DNA of 64,000 nt from CAWCDJ01 sp963836015 (GTDB lineage: Bacteria; Acidobacteriota; Terriglobia; Bryobacterales; Bryobacteraceae), in the NCBI GenBank assembly GCA_963836015.1, contig CAWIIF010000004.1, forward strand, positions 1,426,001 to 1,490,000. The letters run 5' to 3'. The notes below the pieces were generated by a model that did not search any database, had not been told where the DNA came from, and saw only the letters and a program-made list of their open reading frames with translations. Positions within the stretch are counted from its first letter, which is position 1. Each line of letters starts with the position of its first letter. Both the position numbers and the translations under genes were made by a program. Positions 54,181 through 63,198 of this stretch are shown here, one piece after another.

Positions 54181-55352
54181 TGAAGAAGCGAATCGTTCCG
54201 ATTGTGGTGGTGTTAGCCGTGGCGGCCGCCGCATTCTACTTCTACCGCAGCCTGAGTCGGAAGCCCGACAACCGGATTATGGTCTCCGGGAATATCGAGC
54301 TGAACGAAGTCAACATCGCGTTCAAGACCGCCGGGAAGCTGATCGAGCGGACGGTGGACGAAGGCGACACGGTCAGGAAGGGGCAGATGATCGCGCGTCT
54401 CGATCGCGACCAGCTGGTAGCGCAGCGGGAGCGGGAGTCGGCGTCGCTCGACGGTTCGCAATCGCAGCTTGCCCAGGCCCGGACCGCCTTGCAGATGCAG
54501 AGAGAGACCCTGGCGGGTGATCTGGAGCAGCGGCGCGCGGACTTGTCGGCCAACGAAGCGCGGCTGGCGGAGCTGGAGAACGGCTCGCGCCCGCAGGAGA
54601 AGGCCGATGCCAAGGCCGTGGTGGACAACGCGCAGGCCGAGGTGGACCGCGCCAGGAAGGACTGGGACCGCGCGCAGGTCCTTTATAAGAACGACGATAT
54701 CTCGACGGCGCAATACGACCAATATCGCAGCCGGTGGGAAAGCGCGGCGGCGATGCTGAAATCGGCCAGGGAGCGGGAAGGGCTGGTTCTGGCCGGGCCG
54801 CGCAAGGAGCAGATCCAGGCGCAGGCCGCGCAGGTGGAGCGGGCCCGCGGAGCGCTGAAGACGTCGGAGGCGAACACGCTCGAGACCAGGCGCCGCGAGC
54901 AGGAGATCACCGGGCGGCTGGCGGATATCGCCCGGTCGAAGGCCAACCTGGCGTTGATCGATTCGCAACTGGCCGATACGGTGGCCTCCTCGCCGGTGGA
55001 CGGAGTGGTGCTGGTGAAGGCTGCCGATGTGGGCGAGGTGCTGGCGCCGGGAACCACCGTGGTGACGGTGGGAGACATCGACCATCCATGGCTGCGGGGG
55101 TATGTGAACGAGACCGACTTAGGGAAGGTGAAGCTGGGGGCGCGGGCGAAGGTGACCACGGATTCCTATCCCGGAAAGGTCTACGACGGGCGCGTGACGT
55201 TCATCTCCTCAGAGGCGGAATTCACGCCGAAGCAGATTCAGACGCAGCAGGAGCGTGTGAAGCTGGTGTACCGGATCAAGATCGAAGTGGAGAATCCAAA
55301 GCACGAGTTGAAGTCGAACATGCCGGCGGATGCGGAGATTGTGCTGGAGTAA
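54180..55352 (+). CDS. HlyD-family periplasmic adaptor (YbhG-like)
   Basis: A 390-residue adaptor. One N-terminal TM (IVPIVVVLAVAAAAFYFYRS) precedes a barrel-sandwich half (KLIERTVDEGDTVRKGQMIA), a long coiled coil (about 75-250) and a second half (SPVDGVVLVKAADVGEVLAP). The beta-barrel RGYVNETDLGKVKLGARAKV follows. It bridges the ABC-2 permeases and the TolC channel. GTG at 54177 is an alternative start; ATG 54180 overlaps the tolC-like stop (TGATG). Confidence 0.93.
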   Translation: MKKRIVPIVVVLAVAAAAFYFYRSLSRKPDNRIMVSGNIELNEVNIAFKTAGKLIERTVDEGDTVRKGQMIARLDRDQLVAQRERESASLDGSQSQLAQARTALQMQRETLAGDLEQRRADLSANEARLAELENGSRPQEKADAKAVVDNAQAEVDRARKDWDRAQVLYKNDDISTAQYDQYRSRWESAAAMLKSAREREGLVLAGPRKEQIQAQAAQVERARGALKTSEANTLETRRREQEITGRLADIARSKANLALIDSQLADTVASSPVDGVVLVKAADVGEVLAPGTTVVTVGDIDHPWLRGYVNETDLGKVKLGARAKVTTDSYPGKVYDGRVTFISSEAEFTPKQIQTQQERVKLVYRIKIEVENPKHELKSNMPADAEIVLE

Positions 55353-55355
55353 TTG

Positions 55356-55390
55356 TTCACCGCCGAGACGCGGAGACGCCGAGAAAGACG
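55356..55390 (+). repeat. short GAGACGC-type intergenic repeat
   Basis: Between the HlyD and first ATPase genes lies TTCACCGCCGAGACGC followed by further copies. GAGACGC occurs at 55365-55371 and 55373-55379, with a third, degenerate unit after it, at a period of 8 nt. This wording recalls an intergenic repeat seen in many bacterial genomes. It interrupts an otherwise overlapping operon. Confidence 0.5.
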
Positions 55391-55393
55391 AAT

Positions 55394-56137
55394 ATGGCGA
55401 CGGTGATTGAAGCGCGGGGGCTGACGCGGCGGTTCGGGGAACTGACGGCGGTGGACCATCTCGACCTTACGGTCGCGGGCGGGGAGATTTTCGGGTTGGT
55501 GGGGCCGGATGGGGCGGGGAAGACCACGACACTGCGGATGCTCTGCGCGCTAATGGACCCGAGCGAAGGGACGGCGCGGGTCGCAGGACACGACGTGGTG
55601 CGGGAGTCGCAGGCGGTGAAGGACCAGATCGGCTATATGGCGCAGCGGTTCGGGCTGTATGCCGATCTGACGGTCGAGGAGAACATGGTGTTCTATGCCG
55701 ACCTGTTCGGCATCGTAGGCGAAGAACGGCAACGGCTCACGGCGCAACTGCTGCGGATGACGCGCATGGAGCCGTTTCAGAAACGTCAGGCAGGGCGGCT
55801 TTCGGGAGGGATGAAACAGAAGCTGGCCCTGATGTGCACACTGCTGCACCGGCCGCAGATCCTGTTTTTGGACGAGCCGACCAACGGAGTGGACCCCGTG
55901 TCGCGGCGCGATTTCTGGGCAATCCTTTACCAATTGCTGAAGGAAGGGATCACCATCTTTATGACCACTGCCTACCTGGATGAGGCCGAGCGCTGCAATC
56001 GCGTAGGGCTGATGCACAAAGGGAAGCTGATTCGCTGCGAAACGCCGGACGCTCTAAAGCTGGAGACGGGCGCAGCCACGTTGGAAGGCGCGTTTATCCA
56101 GACGATCCTGGCGGCGGAAGGAGCAGCGCGACCATGA
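55394..56137 (+). CDS. ABC-2 exporter ATPase, first of two (YbhF N-half-like)
   Basis: A 247-residue ATPase. Walker A is GPDGAGKTTT, the Q-loop region IGYMAQRFGLYADLTVEEN, the signature LSGGMKQKLALM and Walker B ILFLDEPTNGVDP. In E. coli YbhF two ATPase domains are one polypeptide; here they are two adjacent genes. It overlaps the second ATPase gene by ATGA. It energises the two ABC-2 permeases downstream. Confidence 0.93.
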   Translation: MATVIEARGLTRRFGELTAVDHLDLTVAGGEIFGLVGPDGAGKTTTLRMLCALMDPSEGTARVAGHDVVRESQAVKDQIGYMAQRFGLYADLTVEENMVFYADLFGIVGEERQRLTAQLLRMTRMEPFQKRQAGRLSGGMKQKLALMCTLLHRPQILFLDEPTNGVDPVSRRDFWAILYQLLKEGITIFMTTAYLDEAERCNRVGLMHKGKLIRCETPDALKLETGAATLEGAFIQTILAAEGAARP

Positions 56138-57081
56138 CCGCAAACGGATGGGCGGTCGAGATGAACGACCTGGTGAAAAAGTTCGGATCGTTTGTAGCGG
56201 TGGACCATGTTTCGCTGAAAGTGGCAAAAGGGGAGATTTTCGGCTTCCTCGGGCCGAACGGCGCGGGGAAATCGACCGCCATACGGATGTTGTGCGGGTT
56301 GTTGACGCCGACGGCGGGCAGCGGGTCGGTGAACGGGTTCGACGTGGCGCGGCAGCCGGAGGAGATCCGCAAGAGCATCGGGTACATGTCGCAGAAGTTC
56401 TCGCTCTACGACGACTTGACGGTGGAGGAGAATATCGACTTCTTCACCGGCATCTACGGCGTGCCGAAAGAGCGGCGGCAGGCGCGCAAGGATTTTGTTC
56501 TCGCGATGGCCGGGCTGGCGGAGCGGCGCAACGCGCCGACGCACACACTTTCGGGCGGCTGGAAGCAGCGGCTGGCGCTGGGGTGCGCGATCCTGCACGA
56601 GCCGCCGGTGCTGTTTCTGGACGAGCCGACTTCGGGCGTGGACCCGATTGCGCGCGGCGCGTTCTGGGCGCTGATCCGCGACCTGTCCGAAGCCGGGCAC
56701 ACGATTTTCGTCAGCACCCACTATATGGACGAGGCCGAGTATTGCCACCGGCTGGCGCTGATGTATCGCGGCAAGGTGATTGCGCTCGGCACGCCGGCGG
56801 AGTTGAAGGAAGGGCTGAAGGAGCACGGACTGCTGCGGCTGGACACAAACGATCCGCTGGAGACGATGCGGGCCCTCGAGGGGGTGGCGGGCGTGCGCGA
56901 CGTGGCAGTGTTCGGCGGCGGGCTGCACGTCACGGTGGACGACGGACAGGCGGCGATGGGGCGCGTCCGGCAGGCTCTGGCGGGGCGCGGCATCGAGGTG
57001 AAAAGGCTGGAGGAGATCCGGCCGTCGATGGAAGATGTGTTCGTGGCGATGATCGAGGCAGAGGAGCGGAGGGCCGCATGA
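56134..57081 (+). CDS. ABC-2 exporter ATPase, second of two (YbhF C-half-like)
   Basis: A 315-residue ATPase. Walker A is GPNGAGKST, then IGYMSQKFSLYDDLTVEEN, signature LSGGWKQRLALGC and Walker B VLFLDEPTSGVDPIARGAFW. A C-terminal accessory part of about 75 residues (VAGVRDVAVFGGGLHVTVDD) is typical of DrrA/YbhF-like proteins. ATGA overlaps on both sides. It probably pairs with the first ATPase as a heterodimer. Confidence 0.93.
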   Translation: MTANGWAVEMNDLVKKFGSFVAVDHVSLKVAKGEIFGFLGPNGAGKSTAIRMLCGLLTPTAGSGSVNGFDVARQPEEIRKSIGYMSQKFSLYDDLTVEENIDFFTGIYGVPKERRQARKDFVLAMAGLAERRNAPTHTLSGGWKQRLALGCAILHEPPVLFLDEPTSGVDPIARGAFWALIRDLSEAGHTIFVSTHYMDEAEYCHRLALMYRGKVIALGTPAELKEGLKEHGLLRLDTNDPLETMRALEGVAGVRDVAVFGGGLHVTVDDGQAAMGRVRQALAGRGIEVKRLEEIRPSMEDVFVAMIEAEERRAA

Positions 57082-58211
57082 GCTACCGGAGATTACGCGC
57101 GGTCTGCATCAAGGAGCTGCACCACATCACGCGCGACGCGCGCAGCCTGGGGATGGCGCTGGCGGTGCCGGTGATGATGCTGCTGCTTTACGGGTATGCG
57201 CTGAGCCTGGACGTGGACCACATCCCCACGCTGATTTACGATCAGGACCACACGTCGGCGAGCCGCGACCTGATCCGCCAGTTCCAGGGATCCAAGTATT
57301 TCGAGATCCGCGGATTTGTTTCGGGCTACGAGCCGATCCGCCGGGCGATTGACCGGAATCAGGCGCTGATGGGGGTGGTGATTCCGACGGACTACTCGCG
57401 AAATCTCGGGTTGGGCCGCGAGGCGCCGGTCCAGATCCTGCTGGACGGTAGCGATTCGAACACGGCCTCGATCGCCCTGGGCTACGCGGAGAGCGTGGTG
57501 CGCGGGTATTCGCTGCAGCTCCGCACGGAGGTGATGAACCAGCGGGGCGGGGAGCACCTGGCCGCCCCGGTGGACGCGCGGCTGCGCGTCTGGTACAACA
57601 GCTCGCTCGAATCGAAGAACTACGTGGTGCCGGGGCTGATCGCGGTGATCCTGCAGATCATTGCCGCGCTGCTGACCTCGCTGACGATTGCGCGCGAATG
57701 GGAGATGGGAACCATGGAGCAGCTGCTTTCGACGCCGCTGCGGCCGGTCGAGATCGTGCTCGGCAAGATGACGGCCTATTTCGCGGTGGGGCTGGCGGAT
57801 TCGGCGATCGCGCTGCTGGTAGGGCTGTTCGTGTTCCAGGTGCCGCTGCGGGGCAGCCTGGCGCTGCTGGGGGTATCGATCTGTGTGTTCCTGTTCGGCG
57901 CTTTGTGCTGGGGCATCCTGATCTCGGCGGCGGCCAAATCGCAGCTCCAGGCTTACCAGATGGGGATTCTTAGCTCGTTTCTGCCGGCGTTTCTGCTCTC
58001 CGGATTTGTGTACTCGATCGAGACCATGCCGCGCGTGATCCAGGTGATCACTTACATCATTCCGGCGCGGTATGTCGTGACGATCATGAAGGGCGTGTTT
58101 CTCAAGGGCGTGGGGCTGAGGGTGCTGTGGGTCGAGCTCGGCTTCCTGGCCCTCTATGCGGCGATCGTGTTTGTCCTGGCGACTCGCAAGATGAACCAGA
58201 AGCTGGTGTGA
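57078..58211 (+). CDS. ABC-2 type permease (YbhS-like)
   Basis: A 377-residue permease. TM1 (LGMALAVPVMMLLLYGYALS) is followed by a periplasmic domain of about 130 residues (VDHIPTLIYDQDHTSASRDL), then five TM helices (from LIAVILQIIAALLTSLTIA). The ABC-2 motif is EWEMGTMEQLLSTPLRPVEI. It overlaps the second ATPase gene by ATGA and forms the pump with its neighbour. Confidence 0.93.
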   Translation: MSYRRLRAVCIKELHHITRDARSLGMALAVPVMMLLLYGYALSLDVDHIPTLIYDQDHTSASRDLIRQFQGSKYFEIRGFVSGYEPIRRAIDRNQALMGVVIPTDYSRNLGLGREAPVQILLDGSDSNTASIALGYAESVVRGYSLQLRTEVMNQRGGEHLAAPVDARLRVWYNSSLESKNYVVPGLIAVILQIIAALLTSLTIAREWEMGTMEQLLSTPLRPVEIVLGKMTAYFAVGLADSAIALLVGLFVFQVPLRGSLALLGVSICVFLFGALCWGILISAAAKSQLQAYQMGILSSFLPAFLLSGFVYSIETMPRVIQVITYIIPARYVVTIMKGVFLKGVGLRVLWVELGFLALYAAIVFVLATRKMNQKLV

Positions 58212-58215
58212 AACC

Positions 58216-59367
58216 ATGTGGGAACGAATTCTCGTCATTCTGCGGAAGGAACTGATTCAGGCGCTGCGGGAGCCGCGCATGCGGATTCTGCTGTTCGTTC
58301 CGCCGATGGTGCAATTGCTGGTCTTCGGCTTTGCCGTGAACCTGGATGTGGATCACGCCCGCATCGCCTGGATGGATCTGGACCGTACTCCGATGAGCCG
58401 GGACCTGCGGGCGCGTTTCGAAGGCTCGGGGCGATTCGACGTGGTGGCGCAGCCGGAGAACGAGGAGCAAGTGCAGCAGACGCTCGACCGCGGGCTGGCG
58501 CAGGCGGTGGTGCGGGTACTGCCCGATTTCGAGCGCAACATCCGGCGCGGCAGGCAGGCCGAAGTCCAGGTGCTGGTGGACGGCACGAACTCCAACACGG
58601 CATCGCTGGTTTCCAACTACGCCTCGGAGGTGCTGGCCGACTTTTCGAGCGATGTGATGGCCGGGCAGCAGAATGCCCGGCTAATGCGGAGGAGCGCGCC
58701 GGCGGCGGTGAATGCCGCGCTGCCGCAGGTGAGCGCGCGCAGCCGGGTATGGTTCAATCCCGACCTGTACAGCCGGAATTACTTCGTGCCGGGCGTGGTG
58801 GCCAACATCATCATGATGGTCACGCTGATGCTCACGGCGCTGGCGATTGTGCGGGAAAAGGAGATCGGCACGATGGAGCAATTGATGGTGACGCCGGTGC
58901 GGCCGATCGAGCTGATGCTCGGAAAGACGCTGCCGTTCGCAGTGGTGGGGCTGCTGGAAGTGGCATTGATCACGTCGGCGGCGCTGCTGGTTTTCCACAT
59001 TCCGTTTCGCGGGAGCGTGCCGCTCTTGTTTCTGTGCTCGGCGCTGTTCCTGATGACGTCGCTGGGGGCGGGACTGTTCCTGTCGACGATCTCGCAGACG
59101 CAGCAGCAGGCGATGATGGCCAACTTCTTTTTCTCCACGCCGGCGTTCATGCTGAGCGGGTTTGCGTTTCCGATTCAGAATATGCCGGTGGCGGTGCAGT
59201 GGCTGACGTACCTCAATCCGCTGCGATATTTCATGGAGATCGTCCGCGGGCTGTTCCTGAAAGGGGCCGGGATTCAAGTGCTGTGGCCGCAGATGGCGGC
59301 GCTGACGGTGTACGGGGTGACGGTGCTGCTGCTGAGCGCGGCGCGCTTCCACAAGACGCTGGACTAG
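58216..59367 (+). CDS. ABC-2 type permease (YbhR-like)
   Basis: A 383-residue paralogue of the preceding permease with the same plan: TM1 (ILLFVPPMVQLLVFGFAVNL), a periplasmic domain, and a TM bundle with EKEIGTMEQLMVTPVRPIEL. It starts 4 nt after the previous stop and ends the operon. The substrate is unknown; the E. coli system is linked to cefoperazone and chloramphenicol. Its stop codon overlaps that of the convergent lipoprotein gene. Confidence 0.93.
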   Translation: MWERILVILRKELIQALREPRMRILLFVPPMVQLLVFGFAVNLDVDHARIAWMDLDRTPMSRDLRARFEGSGRFDVVAQPENEEQVQQTLDRGLAQAVVRVLPDFERNIRRGRQAEVQVLVDGTNSNTASLVSNYASEVLADFSSDVMAGQQNARLMRRSAPAAVNAALPQVSARSRVWFNPDLYSRNYFVPGVVANIIMMVTLMLTALAIVREKEIGTMEQLMVTPVRPIELMLGKTLPFAVVGLLEVALITSAALLVFHIPFRGSVPLLFLCSALFLMTSLGAGLFLSTISQTQQQAMMANFFFSTPAFMLSGFAFPIQNMPVAVQWLTYLNPLRYFMEIVRGLFLKGAGIQVLWPQMAALTVYGVTVLLLSAARFHKTLD

Positions 59368-60161
59368 CGGGCGAAGAGGGCGAGCGCCTTCGAGGACGCC
59401 TCCGGGGAGAGAGCCAGGCTGAGGCGGACGCTGTCGTCGCGGGTATCGATGCGGACGGCATTCCAGATGGCGGCGAGGTCGGAGCGCCGCGCCGCGGCAG
59501 TCGAGAGCAGCGACACCAGGGCGCGTAGTTTCTCTTCGAGTTCGCGGGCCTGACCGGGGCCGGCACAGAGGGCGGCGGCTTCGATTTCGACGTGGTCGGT
59601 GACGCGGGCAGCGGCGGTGGTGTAGCGAGAGTAGCGGAGAAGGTGATCGAGGTTGGCAAAGTTGCCGGAGAGAGGCAGTGCGACGTCGCCGGCCGCGGCG
59701 ATCCAGACGGCGTGGTCGGAGGCGAGAGCGGCGGCCCGGGCGAGGAGTTCCGGAGCACCGGTGGCGCCGGTTCGCTGCTGGGCCTGTGCGGCGCGGATGA
59801 TATCAGCGGATCCGCCGGCAGCCAGGTGGGGCGTAAGGAGGGTGAATCCGGCTGGGGCGGCGGTGAAATCGCCTTCGCCGAGCGTGAGGAGCTCCTTGCC
59901 GTTCCACGCGAGGGTCAGGCGGGATGCGCCCGGGACGAAATCGACCGCGGAGCGGGCGGCCGCGGGCATTTGGGGATAGAGGGGGGAGCGGCGGAGTGTG
60001 TCGAGGTCCAGTCCGGCGACGGCGAAGGTACCGGCCGGGAGGGATGAAGCGACGGCTGGGTCGATGGCCGGCGGCGAGTGATGGCCGCAGGCGGACCCGA
60101 ACATGAACGCGGCGACCGCGATGAGAGCATAGTGCGTCGGACGGCAGCGGGGAGACACCAT
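59364..60161 (-). CDS. putative lipoprotein of unknown function
   Basis: A 265-residue protein. The leader ends in a lipobox-like FGSAC after YALIAVAAFMFG. Mature-protein motifs include LPAGTFAVAGLDLDTLRRSP, RLTLAWNGKELLTLGEGDF and VRLSLALSPEASSKALALF. That resembles the repeated two-domain layout of acidobacterial hypothetical lipoproteins. The start at 60161 puts the leader at the N-terminus; a longer frame adds only charged residues. No enzyme motif. Confidence 0.7.
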   Translation of the reverse strand: MVSPRCRPTHYALIAVAAFMFGSACGHHSPPAIDPAVASSLPAGTFAVAGLDLDTLRRSPLYPQMPAAARSAVDFVPGASRLTLAWNGKELLTLGEGDFTAAPAGFTLLTPHLAAGGSADIIRAAQAQQRTGATGAPELLARAAALASDHAVWIAAAGDVALPLSGNFANLDHLLRYSRYTTAAARVTDHVEIEAAALCAGPGQARELEEKLRALVSLLSTAAARRSDLAAIWNAVRIDTRDDSVRLSLALSPEASSKALALFAR

Positions 60162-60180
60162 TTGATATCTTCGCAAAGGA

Positions 60181-60198
60181 GTCCGCCGCCCGGCGGAC
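60181..60198. repeat. short GC-rich hairpin upstream of lipoprotein gene
   Basis: A perfect 8-bp inverted repeat, GTCCGCCG-CC-CGGCGGAC, about 20 nt before the lipoprotein start codon. It could be an operator or a leader hairpin. Nothing else supportable lies in 60199-60443. Confidence 0.35.
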
Positions 60199-60443
60199 GC
60201 ATGCAAGAAATCTCCTCACTCAAATGCGGCGCGGGTCAGACTCTCTCTGCATAATCCATCGGCACCTACGAGCACGACGTGGTGATCGACTGGGGCGAGG
60301 TCCGCAAGCGCAAGAAAAAGCCCTCTAAGAAATGCCACCCACCACGTCACTTGCTGATGGCCTTTCTTCGCAGATCTCCCAGAAGTCCCACCGTTCCGGT
60401 TCGGTCAGCGGCGCTCAGCCAGCATCCAGATAGAGTTTCATCT

Positions 60444-60467
60444 GTGACGCCCCCTCTAGGGCGTCAC
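60444..60467 (-). terminator. hairpin enclosing the stop codon of the MDR gene
   Basis: Perfect 9-bp stem GTGACGCCC / GGGCGTCAC with a 6-nt loop that contains the stop codon (60456-60458) of the minus-strand oxidoreductase gene. There is no T-run after it, so it is not a classic intrinsic terminator. It may stabilise the 3' end or act with Rho. Confidence 0.45.
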
Positions 60468-61484
60468 TAGGATCTTACCGAATTGTTCCTTGTTTTCCAG
60501 GCGCTGATGCGCGGCGCGGATTTCAGAAAGCGGATAGACGCGGTCGATGACCGGCTTGAGCTGCTTGCGGAAGACGAACTTCAGCACCTGGTGCAGTTCG
60601 CCCATGGTGCCCATGAGCGAGCCCAGAAGGCTGTACTGCTTGCTGAACAGGTATCGCAGATCCAAGCGAGCGTCGAAACCGGTGGTGGCGCCGCAAGTTA
60701 CGAGCCGGCCGCCTGGCGCGAGCGATTCCAGGCTCTTGGACCAGGTGGCGACGCCCACGTGCTCGACGACCACGTCGACGCCGCGCTTGCCGGTTATTCG
60801 CTTCACTTCGGCGGAGATGTCGTGCTGGTGATGATCGATAACGTGATCGGCGCCCAGCTCGCACGCGCGGGACAGCTTGGCCTCGCCGCCGGTTGTGGCG
60901 ATGACGCGGCACTGGAAGAGCTTGGCAATCTGGATGGCCGCGGAACCGACGCCGCTGGAGGCGGCCAGCACAAGTACGTCCTCACCTGGCTGAAGTTTGG
61001 CGCGGGCCATCAGCATGTGCCAGGCGGTGAGGAAGACCAGCGGTACGGCGGCGGCTTCTTCGAAGCTGAGATCGTCGGGAATCACGATAACGCTGTATTC
61101 CGGCGCGGCGAGCAGTTCGGTGTTGCCGCCTTCGGCGCCATAACCGAAAAGGGTGTAGCGGCGGCAGAAGTTGTCCTGGCCCAAGAGGCACTGTTCGCAT
61201 TGGCGGCAGCTCAAGCCCGGCGAAAGGAGGACGCGCCAGCCAGGCTTGACGCGCTCGCAGAGCTCGCCCACTTCGACAACTTCGCCGGCGATGTCGCTGC
61301 CGAGGATGTGCGGCAGAGGAAACTTCATTCCCGGGATGCCGGCTCGGACGAACAGGTCCAGATGATTCAGGGCGCAGGCGCACACGCGTACCAGAACCTG
61401 GTTGGCTTTGATACGCGGATCGGGAATTTCTTCGTTGACGAGGACTTCGGGGCCACCGTGCTGGTGGATGCGTGCGGCGTGCAT
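60456..61484 (-). CDS. zinc-containing MDR-family oxidoreductase (quinone-reductase-like)
   Basis: A 342-residue medium-chain dehydrogenase/reductase. The structural zinc site is C93-x2-C96-x2-C99-x7-C107 (LSCRQCEQCLLGQDNFC). The NAD(P) site is VLVLAASSGVGSAAIQIAK. The place of the catalytic zinc Cys has ALNHLD, as in quinone-oxidoreductase-like members, so a catalytic zinc is doubtful. It probably reduces an alkenal, quinone or ketone. It is not in a clear operon. Confidence 0.88.
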   Translation of the reverse strand: MHAARIHQHGGPEVLVNEEIPDPRIKANQVLVRVCACALNHLDLFVRAGIPGMKFPLPHILGSDIAGEVVEVGELCERVKPGWRVLLSPGLSCRQCEQCLLGQDNFCRRYTLFGYGAEGGNTELLAAPEYSVIVIPDDLSFEEAAAVPLVFLTAWHMLMARAKLQPGEDVLVLAASSGVGSAAIQIAKLFQCRVIATTGGEAKLSRACELGADHVIDHHQHDISAEVKRITGKRGVDVVVEHVGVATWSKSLESLAPGGRLVTCGATTGFDARLDLRYLFSKQYSLLGSLMGTMGELHQVLKFVFRKQLKPVIDRVYPLSEIRAAHQRLENKEQFGKILVTP

Positions 61485-61991
61485 AGGAGCGAACCGCTGT
61501 CAGCTGACTGCTAACAGCTTAGCGCACGTCAAATTTGATCTTGACGGCCCCGGCCGGACTGCTCCAGGCGGATGCGCGGCCGCCGCGTCACCGTCACTGT
61601 GAGCGGCGGAAACGTGGATCGCAAGAACTTCGAGCGGATTCTACTAGAGCGGTAAGGCTCGCGCCCTTAGTGGCTCTCCAGATCTTTCCAGATGGCCTGA
61701 ATCAATTCCTCCCCCGCGCGTTGCCGATCGAGTTCGGAGTCTCTTCCTGCGGGAAGTTCGTCACGGCCACCGTGGACGGATCTCGATCGTCCCGACGTCA
61801 TACCACCTCGACGGAGCGCTTCCTCGGGCGCACGCCGCTGCGTCTCCGTCAAGTGGTTCTGCACGATCACCAGGATGAGTAGTTCCGGCCTACTGTTTGC
61901 GGCGCAACGACCGGATCAGACCATCGCAATTTGCCAGTTGTCCCGTGGCGCGCAGGCGGCGCAGGCCTGTTTGGCAGGGTCATCGGAGACC
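61485..61991. other. intergenic stretch with possible gene fragments
   Basis: No gene of convincing length or composition. Two short pieces look like protein ends. One is on the minus strand near 61513-61565 (SSPAGAVKIKFDVR then stop). The other is on the plus strand near 61575-61655 (VTVTVSGGNVDRKNFERILL then stop). A minus-strand frame of 67 codons (61667-61870) is Arg-rich and unconvincing. I read the region as decayed sequence. Confidence 0.35.
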
Positions 61992-63182
61992 TCATCCAAC
62001 GTAGAGCCAACGTGCCAGGTCTCGATTCGACTGGAAGTCGCCTGCGGAAAGTCTGGCGTCGGCATTGTGGATGAACAGAGGCACATCCCTTTCGTAGAGC
62101 GATCCGTGCGAGCGGTACTCCGCAGGGAGCGCTTCCAACTCGGTGTCCATCTCGCCGAAGACGGTATTCCTGTCGCCAAGCACCGCCAGGTCGCCGATCC
62201 GTGACGGCATCAGGTGATACCGCTGGGAAGCCTCGCTGCGGGTCAGCACGGCTTCCACGCCCGCCAGTGTGGAGATCTCCCTGGCCGTGCGGTCGATCCG
62301 GCGCGGCGTTTCGCAATAGATCCACGCGATTCCGCCGTACCCACGGTGGTGCTTCGGGTATTTGTCCTTCTCCACCGAGATTGCGATGCGGATCGGTATC
62401 CCGCGTTTAGCGCAGACTTTGTTGAGGTCCCAGCAGCGCGTCTTGTGGTTCATGCCGTGATCTGCCGTCAGCAGGAACATGGCGTCGGGGGCGGCGTCGG
62501 CCGCCTCACCGAGCAACTGGTCCAGGCGTGCCATGTGCTCCTTGGATTCGCGAGCCTGGGGAGGCCACATGTGCATCGGGTAATCGGTGGTGTGGACGTA
62601 CATGCAGCCGAGATCCTTGCGCGTTTTCAGCAGATCGATAGCCGCAGTCATCAGCCAGTGATTGATCCCGGCGCTGTAGATGTCGGGCGCGGGGCCGAGC
62701 CGTTTCACCCAGTCTCCGTCCGGCACTTCGGCCGTAAGTGTCAGGTCGGTTCCGGCCGAAAGCAGGGAGATGGTTTTCTTCTTAGAGGAAAGCAGCGCCG
62801 ATTTCACGCCCTGCCGTTTGGCCCGCTGAAAAAGCGTTGGGGCCAGCAGCAGGTCGCCGGTCTCCATGTACTCTTCGCGGCCCGTGCGTTCGTCGAGATA
62901 CGAGTTGCCCGTAATGCCGTGACGGTCCGGCCAGACACCACAGCAGATGGAGGCGTTGTTGGTGTTGGTCACCGACGGCATCGTGTCCAAGACCTGCCGG
63001 AACAAACCGTCCCGCCGCCAGCGGGAAAGCACCGGCAGATCGCTTTGTTCCAGATAATCCATGCCTAAGCCGTCGCACATCACCACCACGGCGCGCTGCG
63101 GAATCCTCCGGCACAAGGCGGGAGCGCCCAGCAGCATCGCGCCCGATGCGAGAAACCGGCGGCGGGTCGGCCAATGGCTCAT
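61992..63182 (-). CDS. Tat-exported alkaline-phosphatase-superfamily hydrolase, phosphonoacetate-hydrolase-like
   Basis: A 396-residue protein with a twin-arginine leader (TRRRFLASGAMLLGAPAL). The fold has VVVMCDGLGMDYL (metal Asp37), MPSVTNTNNASICCG (candidate nucleophile Thr72), VHTTDYPMHMW and LTADHGMNHK (metal ligands). The TN-x-NN-x-SI wording is that of phosphonoacetate hydrolase, which splits the C-P bond to acetate and phosphate. A phosphodiesterase role cannot be excluded. The MFS gene lies 16 bp upstream on the same strand, so they are probably co-transcribed. Confidence 0.8.
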   Translation of the reverse strand: MSHWPTRRRFLASGAMLLGAPALCRRIPQRAVVVMCDGLGMDYLEQSDLPVLSRWRRDGLFRQVLDTMPSVTNTNNASICCGVWPDRHGITGNSYLDERTGREEYMETGDLLLAPTLFQRAKRQGVKSALLSSKKKTISLLSAGTDLTLTAEVPDGDWVKRLGPAPDIYSAGINHWLMTAAIDLLKTRKDLGCMYVHTTDYPMHMWPPQARESKEHMARLDQLLGEAADAAPDAMFLLTADHGMNHKTRCWDLNKVCAKRGIPIRIAISVEKDKYPKHHRGYGGIAWIYCETPRRIDRTAREISTLAGVEAVLTRSEASQRYHLMPSRIGDLAVLGDRNTVFGEMDTELEALPAEYRSHGSLYERDVPLFIHNADARLSAGDFQSNRDLARWLYVG

Positions 63183-63198
63183 GGCTTCTCGAACCTCC

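Noticed and set aside
60279..60470. A 63-codon plus-strand frame with a basic start (EVRKRKKKPSKK)
   Set aside because: No ribosome site and no further support. It crosses a hairpin at its end and resembles no family I know.
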